DNA from: Auxenochlorella pyrenoidosa
Taxonomy: Eukaryota > Chlorophyta > Trebouxiophyceae > Chlorellales > Chlorellaceae
Length of the DNA: 64,000 nucleotides
Assembly: GCA_001430745.1 (NCBI GenBank)
Contig: KQ481993.1
Span: forward strand, 605,566-669,565
Direction: 5' to 3'
This document shows, piece after piece, positions 50,939 to 64,000 of the stretch. Under the pieces are notes generated by a model. It ran no database searches. It saw only the letters and a list, made by a program, of their open reading frames with translations, and was not told the DNA's origin. Position 1 is the stretch's first letter; every line of letters starts with the position of its first letter. The position numbers and the translations under genes are program-made.

Positions 50939-51468
50939 GCTGCTGGTTGGTGGCTGCTTTGTGGACGTGGAGAGAGGGCGATGTCCTCCGATCAGGTGTT
51001 GAAGATGGTGATCACCCGAAGACAAGGGTTTGGTGGCAAGAGGTAACCTGGCCTGGTCGAAGGTCAGACACACGTACAGAGATCGCAGTGCGGTTGCTGG
51101 CAGGCCAGGATGTTGAAGCACGCAGCAGGTGGCAAGCTGGCACGATTTGTCTTCGGCAGAATCCCAGGCCGATTCGGGCCGTTGGGTGTGTGTATGTCTT
51201 CAAAGCAGTGCAAAATTCTGTTGGTGCTGAGCAGGACATGCATGCAGGCCAACCCTAGGCAGGGCAGCAGCTGCCGCTGGCGCCACCTGTTGCCCTCGCT
51301 TGTGCTCCACAAGCTCAGGAGGGATGTCAGTTACAGAGGCCAGCACGTTGCTGGTCATTCCAATACCAATAAGTTGGGAGGAGAGCATTTTCAAAACTGC
51401 AGCTCTGTCGGCGGGGGAACAGCGGCGAGGGGGACGCCTCCAGGGCCCAGCTTGGCAGCGGCGGGCCG
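50939..51468. other. Spacer between leucyl-tRNA synthetase stop and GAPDH start
   Basis: 530 bases hold the 3' UTR of LeuRS and the promoter and 5' UTR of GAPDH, both minus strand. TTACA at 51331-51335 gives a TGTAA motif on the minus strand. I see no exon. Confidence 0.5.
51331..51335 (-). promoter_or_regulatory. Putative poly(A) signal TGTAA for leucyl-tRNA synthetase
   Basis: The minus strand reads TGTAA 134 bases past the LeuRS stop at 51469. It is assigned by motif and position. Confidence 0.45.
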
Positions 51469-58952
<7,484 letters not shown>

Positions 58953-59454
58953 TGCCGCCCCGACTCCTGTTCACTGCATCTACTGCGCGTGAAGATCGCG
59001 ATCTACTGGACAGGCCCTCCATGCATGCACGTTTATCTGGCTGGCGGCGCCTCCACGCTGGCAGCGGCGGCAGCAGATGCGAGTCCCGTGCGGAATCCAT
59101 GCAGCTACCGAGGGCAGCCACAGCTTTGATCAACTCCTACCAGTTGAAAGACACCGAGGAGGTGCCATAGCTGGCCATACAGCAGCGTGTGTGATACCAT
59201 GTGTCAACAGCAGGCGCACATGTGAAAGCGCGCAGCAGACAAGTGAGCAGGGAGAAGCATAGCAGGGCACTGTCAAGCAGGAAAGGAGTGACGGGCAGCA
59301 GGAAAGAAGAGCAGGGATATTGGCTGGGGCAGCCTAGCAGGGACGGAAGAAAGCAAGGAACAGCAGTGCTGAGGTGCAGTTCGGCTAGTGGCACAGCAAG
59401 CAGGCGCGCGCGGCAGTATACAGAGTTCAGGCGTGGGCTGGGGAGCATGCGCCA
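58953..59454. other. Spacer between the MIC-like stop and LeuRS start
   Basis: 502 bases, both flanking genes minus strand. It holds the 3' UTR of the small gene and the LeuRS promoter. It is purine-rich on the plus strand from 59220 to 59370. I see no exon. Confidence 0.45.
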
Positions 59455-60063
59455 TCAAAGATTCCTCCGAGCAAGCGCCTCCACTGCTGGCTTGAAAACG
59501 GCGTCCACTCCCTGAAAGATGACGTGGGTAAGCAACAGAGGTCAGCATGGGGTGCCTGATTGGGCAGGCCACAGGCGCGGGCTGCAGGCGCCAACTGCAC
59601 AGAAGGGGGCATCAAACGAGAAGTGGCATATCTGCCGGGCATCACAAGGGCGCACTAGCTGCAGCCTATACAATGCTTACCTCGTTCCATCGTCGCACTG
59701 CCCAGGCGCGTGCTGTTGCTCCGAGCACCGGCTCTGGGGCTGCTACTGGCTCCTCTACCTTGCGGGGCACAGCCCCAGGCAGCTGCTGTGCTGTGTCCTC
59801 TGTTAAGCGTCGGATATAGAGCTGCAAGGGAGGAGGAAACAACAAGATGGTGCTTGATTGAGAAGCAGGGGAGAGCACTGCACCAAGACAGACGGGCGCC
59901 GCTCCGCCGCCAGCAGCAAGACTGCCGACCCTTGCGCAGCGGCGACGCCTGCATGGCATAACGCTCGACCCTCGATCACCTTGGTGGAAATGTACAGCGC
60001 AGCGGCCGTGCCGAGGCCGGCGATGAACGCCGAACGCTTCTGGTGGCGCAGGAAGGTCGTCAT
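59455..60063 (-). CDS. Small one-helix protein, possible MICOS (MIC12/MIC13-like) subunit
   Basis: Three exons give 93 residues: 59455..59511, 59681..59821 and 59980..60063. All junctions are GT-AG in phase 0. The N-terminus is short and basic (MTTFLRHQKRSAF) and runs into one hydrophobic segment (FIAGLGTAAALYISTKLYI, about residues 13-31). An acidic/proline middle follows, then a C-terminal helix with RRWNEGVDAVFKPAVEAL. A short protein with one N-terminal helix and a late W-N-x-G-V/I motif is the layout of the mitochondrial cristae-junction subunits MIC12/MIC13, where human MIC13 has SWNAGI. The resemblance is only a motif, so another small organelle membrane protein is equally possible. 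Confidence 0.5.
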
Positions 60064-60543
60064 AGCCGGCTGGGACAGAGAGAGGATGCCTTGGCCGAGC
60101 GAAAGCAGAGGGGTGAAGCCCCAAGCACCTGCTGGCGGCACGGCGGACGGGGCGGCAGCACAGCGCCCATCGCAGCATAGTGTGCTGTTCAATGCAACAT
60201 GATCGCAGTTCGAACAGAGCCTACAGTGTCTTTAATGTCGTATTTAGCATGAAAATTGCAAAATCTTGCGGGGGAATGAAATGTGTGAGCAGTTTTCGAG
60301 AGCAGAAGTCTGGGGTGCGCAGCAGGGAAGAAGGTGCTACGAGAACGAACGGAGCGTGTTAGCGCAAGGAACCTACCAGGGGAGAGAGTTGAACCACGTA
60401 TGCGCAACGAATCCTCAGCCTGAAAAGCTTAACAAACAGCTTGTCTCGCACCTAGCACGACGTGCCGTCAGGGCGGCCTCCTTGAACCGTCGTGTGCTTG
60501 GTGCCATCGGGTGATCCGTCCGCTTGCATTGCCTTTCCAAATC
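60064..60543. promoter_or_regulatory. Shared divergent promoter region, MIC-like / PH-like
   Basis: 480 bases separate the divergent starts. The part 60180-60440 is unusually AT-rich for this window. I looked for a tRNA around 60370-60470 and did not find one. Confidence 0.5.
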
Positions 60544-61912
60544 ATGTCTGTGCACTGCACGATGCGCATCTCTTGCACCGGCCCTGCCACCGCCGCTGGC
60601 CGGCCGACGGCAGCGCTGCGACCTGCCCACGCACTTGCACGGCCGCAGCAGCGTGCAGCAATGAGCAGGCGGCAATTGAGCGGCTCGCGATGGCGGCAGC
60701 GCGCAGGTAGGGATTCAACGCCACCACCGCAGCCGCCTCCCTGACGTGCCGCTGCTTTCCTGCTTGATCATCCTGCGCCGGTTCGGCAGTGGCCCTCAGA
60801 GTCAGCTGGTGATCCTCAGGAGTCATTGGCACGCCTGCCTCCCTGCAGAGCCGGAGGCCTCCCCCGAGTCGGGCACCCCCAGCTCCGCTGCCGCCGCAGA
60901 CGCCCAGCCCGAGACTGTGTTCTACGAGGGCAGCGGCAGCAATGCCGAGCTGGCACTCTCTGTGCTGCTTGGCGCCACGTTGCTATTCTTGGTGATTCCA
61001 ATTGCTGGCTGCTGCTGCCGGGAGGGCGGGACGTGCACGTAGACGGGTGCTGCTGTCGCCGACCGCCGGTTGCTCAGTGCGCTGTGTTGCCCGGTGCTGC
61101 CCTCGCAGCCGCTGACCATCGCATCCATTGGGCGCCGCCTGTGGGTGTCGTACAAATTCACCAACAAGCGGCTGGTGGTGGCTACGAACTCGCCCATCCT
61201 CAAGCGGGAAGTGCAGGTGGGGAAGGGACGATGGGCCGGCTGGGTTGCAGAGGTGCGGCCAGGCAAAGGCACAGGCGGGCCCAGGGCGCAGGCGGGCCCC
61301 AGCGCTGGCCCGCGGTGGCAGCTGATATACGTGCAGCAGACCAGACTCTGGGGTTGAGGCAGCCCGCTTCCCTGCGGCTGCACACGCCCCTCTCTGTGTG
61401 CCTGGCCCCCCGTGCTTTTCCCACCCAGGTGGAGTACAGCAAGATCAAAGAGATTCGGTCAGCGCCCCGCGCATTTGGCCTCTGGGGTGAGCTGGCCCGG
61501 GTGTTGAGCAGCTGCTGGTGTGCTACACGGTGCTGTGTGGTTCAACTTGAGATGCATGAGATGCATGAGCGGCACATGCCAACCTCCCCCCCCGCACTGG
61601 CAGTGCAGCGTCCCTTGCGCGCCTGCACCCTTCTCGCATGCAGCGCCATCCGTGTCGCATGCCCTGCGCCTGCTCACTGCAGGGGACGTTGTTTTCTTCT
61701 TGAAGGACGGCAGCAGGCTGCCCCTGGCAGGGCTGGAGCGGTACCAGGTAGGCGCCTGACAGTGACAGATGTGGTAGCCGCGCTTTAGGTGTTTGCCAGA
61801 GGGTGCAGCCATGACAGCGTGATTTGTGTGTCTTTGAGCGCTGCATTGGGCCTGTGCTCTGCCGTTTGCCCTGCAGGAGATCGTGGATTATGTGCAGGGC
61901 AAGATGGACTGA
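60544..61912 (+). CDS. Plastid membrane protein with bacterial PH-like domain
   Basis: Six exons give 190 residues: 60544..60706, 60849..60991, 61109..61216, 61429..61486, 61683..61747 and 61877..61912. The N-terminal 54 residues look like a chloroplast transit peptide (MRISCTGPATAAGRPTAALR plus Arg/Gln-rich sequence). After a short acidic linker comes ETVFYEGSGSNAELALSVLL, a hydrophobic segment (LLGATLLFLPLTIASIG) and a small beta-rich domain (VSYKFTNKRLVVATNSP, YSKIKEIRSAPRAFGLWGD, VVFFLKDGSRL). This pattern matches plant chloroplast proteins with a bPH (DUF304-like) fold next to a membrane helix. The molecular role is not known to me. Start ATG 60544 fits the transit peptide. A TGTAA lies at 62258-62262, rather far past the stop. 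Confidence 0.72.
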
Positions 61913-62559
61913 TCTGAGGCGAAAAGGGCGTAGAAGCGGCACACAACCGTTGACAGCCATGCACTGCGCCCTTGCTGCCGCCTCCTTTCTGCCTGCCTCA
62001 CCAGCCGCGTTTCCTGCCTGCTGAATCTCTGTTCTGACCATTCTAGCGACATGGCGGGTGCAACAGGCAAATGAATCCTGGCTGAGATTAGTCTTACTGC
62101 CCCAGCAGCCACATTTCAAGTGATCTTGAACAATTGTTGCAGAGCTTGACATGCAACGGTTCATCATGCTTTCTTGCGTCACCTGGTTACATGTGGATTC
62201 ATGGGCACCCAATCCTTGTTTCTGCACGCGTTCAGATGTGGCCCCTGCTGTTGTTGATGTAATCTGGAGGGCATCAGGGCGGTGCAGGCCACGAAGAGCT
62301 CCATTGGCAGGCTAAAAGCGCTGGAGGCTTGTGGAGCAGCAATGCGCAGCAACTCCATGGTAGCTCCCATTGCTTCATGGTGCCTGCGTGAATAAGCTTG
62401 GCCGAAGGCAAGGCCTGCAGGGCCCACCTGGTGGCCCCGCACAGCATGATGCCCGTCTGCCAGCAAGGCGCCGCCGCCAGAGACCACATGCCCAGGCGCC
62501 CCCCGCGGCCCTACCGCACTCTCGATCACTTGATCTAAGTATCAGATCACGCTGTAGTC
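61913..62559. other. Spacer between the PH-like gene and the last gene
   Basis: 647 bases hold the PH-like 3' UTR and the promoter of the next gene, both plus strand. TGTAA at 62258-62262 is the only poly(A)-like motif seen. No exon is supported. Confidence 0.45.
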
Positions 62560-63973
62560 ATGCTAAAGGCAGCGCTGGCAGCAGGCGGCCAGCAGAAGCC
62601 GGCCCAGCCGGACACCAAGCTCGACGCGGCCTCCTTTCCCTGCATTGAGGAGGGCAAGCCGCTGCAAGATGACGCCTCCTTTGCTGCACAGTTCGAGCAG
62701 CTGCACCTCTCGCGCCAGACCAGCAACCTCGCCAGCTCCATGCCGATGAGGAGCGCCCGGCGCGACAGTGTGAGTGATGAATCATCGGTATGTCTGACAG
62801 CACAGCGGCGCAATGATCGAGGCCGCCGCCACAAGCCCTAGCAGGCGCTCGCTGGTGCCGCCGTCGCCCTAGACAGCCCACTGCCGTGCATCCAAGCTGC
62901 CTTGCCCTGCATTCTTTGATCATCACATAATGCAGGTGGACTATGAGCTGGCGCCAGGCAGCCTTAGGTCTGCCAAGGAGGTCTTCCCGGCCTCGCTGGT
63001 GCGCACTGCAAGGCGTGCGGTGGCAGCTGCAGGCAGCGAGTATTTTGGCAGCCCAGCAGCAGCCTGATCCTCAGGCTGCTGACCAGGCATTCAACAAGCA
63101 TCGATGAATGCCGCACACAGGCTACGTGTTGGCACAGCGGTCCGACAGGCCCACACATTCCAGCATGGCGGTTGCCGTCCTAGGGACGGGCAGTGAATGC
63201 GCTCGACGCAATGTCGGTTCCCCGCGCTTCAACCGCCCGGTGCAGGGTGACAAGGCGGCGCACAACTTCCTGTCGGAGGCGGTTGTGCGGTCGCTGCCCA
63301 AGGCGCTGTCGGCGACCGAGCGCGAGCGGGTGCTGGCCTCCACCCCGCTCTCGCCCACCCTCAACCTGCTGTCGTCCATGCCGCTGGTGAGCCCATGCGC
63401 ACGGAGAGAGAGTGGCGCTGACAGGGACGGGATTATGCAGAGGGTGACGCCAGCTCTGCTCATGCTGCTGCCGTCCGCCCCAACCTGCCAAGCTCTACGC
63501 ACACGCTAGAATGGTAAGCAGTCGGTTGCCTGCAGAACCGCCTGGCCCCTGGTGCACACGAACAACCTGAAGCCTGCTCCCCTACCCAGCCCCCAGCCTG
63601 TCCTCGTGCTGCTGTGCTGGCCAGCATTGATTTTGCACGTTTTGGATTTTTCCTGGCCCGGCAGGACCGTGTGAACAGCCGGACGGTGGAGGGCGCGAGG
63701 CTGCGTCGGCACGTGCTGCGTGGCGCTGTGATTGTCTTCATCACCGCAGGTGCGCGAGGGAGCGCAAGCCGTATGCCTTGCTATGCTGCGCGCAGAAGGG
63801 CAGGGGCCTCGACACCTGCCACAGCGAGCAGGCATCAACACCCAGCAAACGTGCAGCAAGTGAGGTGCCCGTCCCCTGCCGCAGGCTACTCCTCCAAGCG
63901 CTTCATTTTTGAGCGGGCCAAGGAGCTGGGGGTGCGGTCCGTGGTGATCGACGGCCCAGACTCCTGGAGCAAG
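62560..63973 (+). CDS. Possible ATP-grasp / carnosine-synthase-like protein (5' part)
   Basis: The gene runs off the right end. Exons seen are 62560..62769, 62936..62998, 63246..63386 (its 5' edge uncertain), 63665..63749 and 63885..63973. The start (MLKAALAAGGQQKPAQ) is a flexible region with QFEQLHLSRQTSNLASSMPM. Exon 3 has a helical segment (DKAAHNFLSEAVVRSLPKAL). Exons 4-5 encode GAVIVFITAGYSSKRFIFER and AKELGVRSVVIDGPDSWSK, a Rossmann-like opening in which a nucleotide-fold strand is followed by a lysine/arginine helix. That opening resembles large algal ATP-grasp proteins annotated as carnosine-synthase-like, but the ATP-grasp domain itself would lie outside the window. The family call is therefore tentative. 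Confidence 0.55.
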
Positions 63974-64000
63974 GTTGGTGGGCCGAGTGCTGTGTGTACG

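Noticed and set aside
60360..60470. Possible tRNA in an AT-rich intergenic region
   Set aside because: There are short matches to tRNA arms on the minus strand, but no consistent cloverleaf could be built.

Overview
This window is nuclear DNA from a green alga. The evidence is very high GC, dense short introns (I resolve about 136 in 18 genes), chloroplast transit peptides, a plant-type geranylgeranyl reductase, and several copies of the chlorophyte poly(A) motif TGTAA. The intron density, small intergenic gaps and Ala/Gly/Gln-rich linkers suggest a trebouxiophyte (Chlorella-like) alga, but the species is inferred. I see no operon, phage, transposon, CRISPR array or RNA gene. Most long ORFs in such DNA are shadows, so the genes were built by hand from splice sites, reading phase and protein family patterns.

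Layout, left to right: CHLP (-, 3' end cut off by the window); a soluble Rieske protein of RFESD type (+); a TBL2-like WD40 membrane protein (-); a microcephalin (MCPH1)-like BRCT protein (-); a HAD purine 5'-nucleotidase with 21 exons (+); a CBS/SNF4-like protein (-); the Golgi protein SYS1 (+); an unrecognised coiled-coil polyQ protein (+); an unrecognised secreted cysteine-rich protein (+); the polynucleotide kinase NOL9/GRC3 (-); the histidine enzyme HisA/HIS6 (+); the deadenylase PAN2 (-, interrupted by a 696-base gap); the ESCRT-II subunit VPS25 (+); a plastid-type GAPDH (-); organellar leucyl-tRNA synthetase (-); a 93-residue membrane protein that may be a MICOS subunit (-); a plastid membrane PH-like protein (+); and the 5' part of a gene I suspect encodes an ATP-grasp enzyme (+, runs off the end).

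The genes are housekeeping genes of unrelated pathways: chlorophyll/tocopherol prenyl reduction, purine and histidine metabolism, glycolysis, rRNA and mRNA processing, membrane traffic and organellar translation. Neighbours do not form one system. Divergent pairs share short upstream regions: CHLP/RFESD, MCPH1/5'-nucleotidase, CBS/SYS1, NOL9/HIS6, PAN2/VPS25 and MIC-like/PH-like.

The most notable points are a GC-AG intron class that always begins GCAAG (eight introns), a 10-base micro-exon inside the catalytic motif of the 5'-nucleotidase, the secreted 22-cysteine protein, a likely one-base frame error in the polyQ gene, a PAN2 exon that must lie in the gap, and a circularly permuted inverted repeat in a GAPDH intron.
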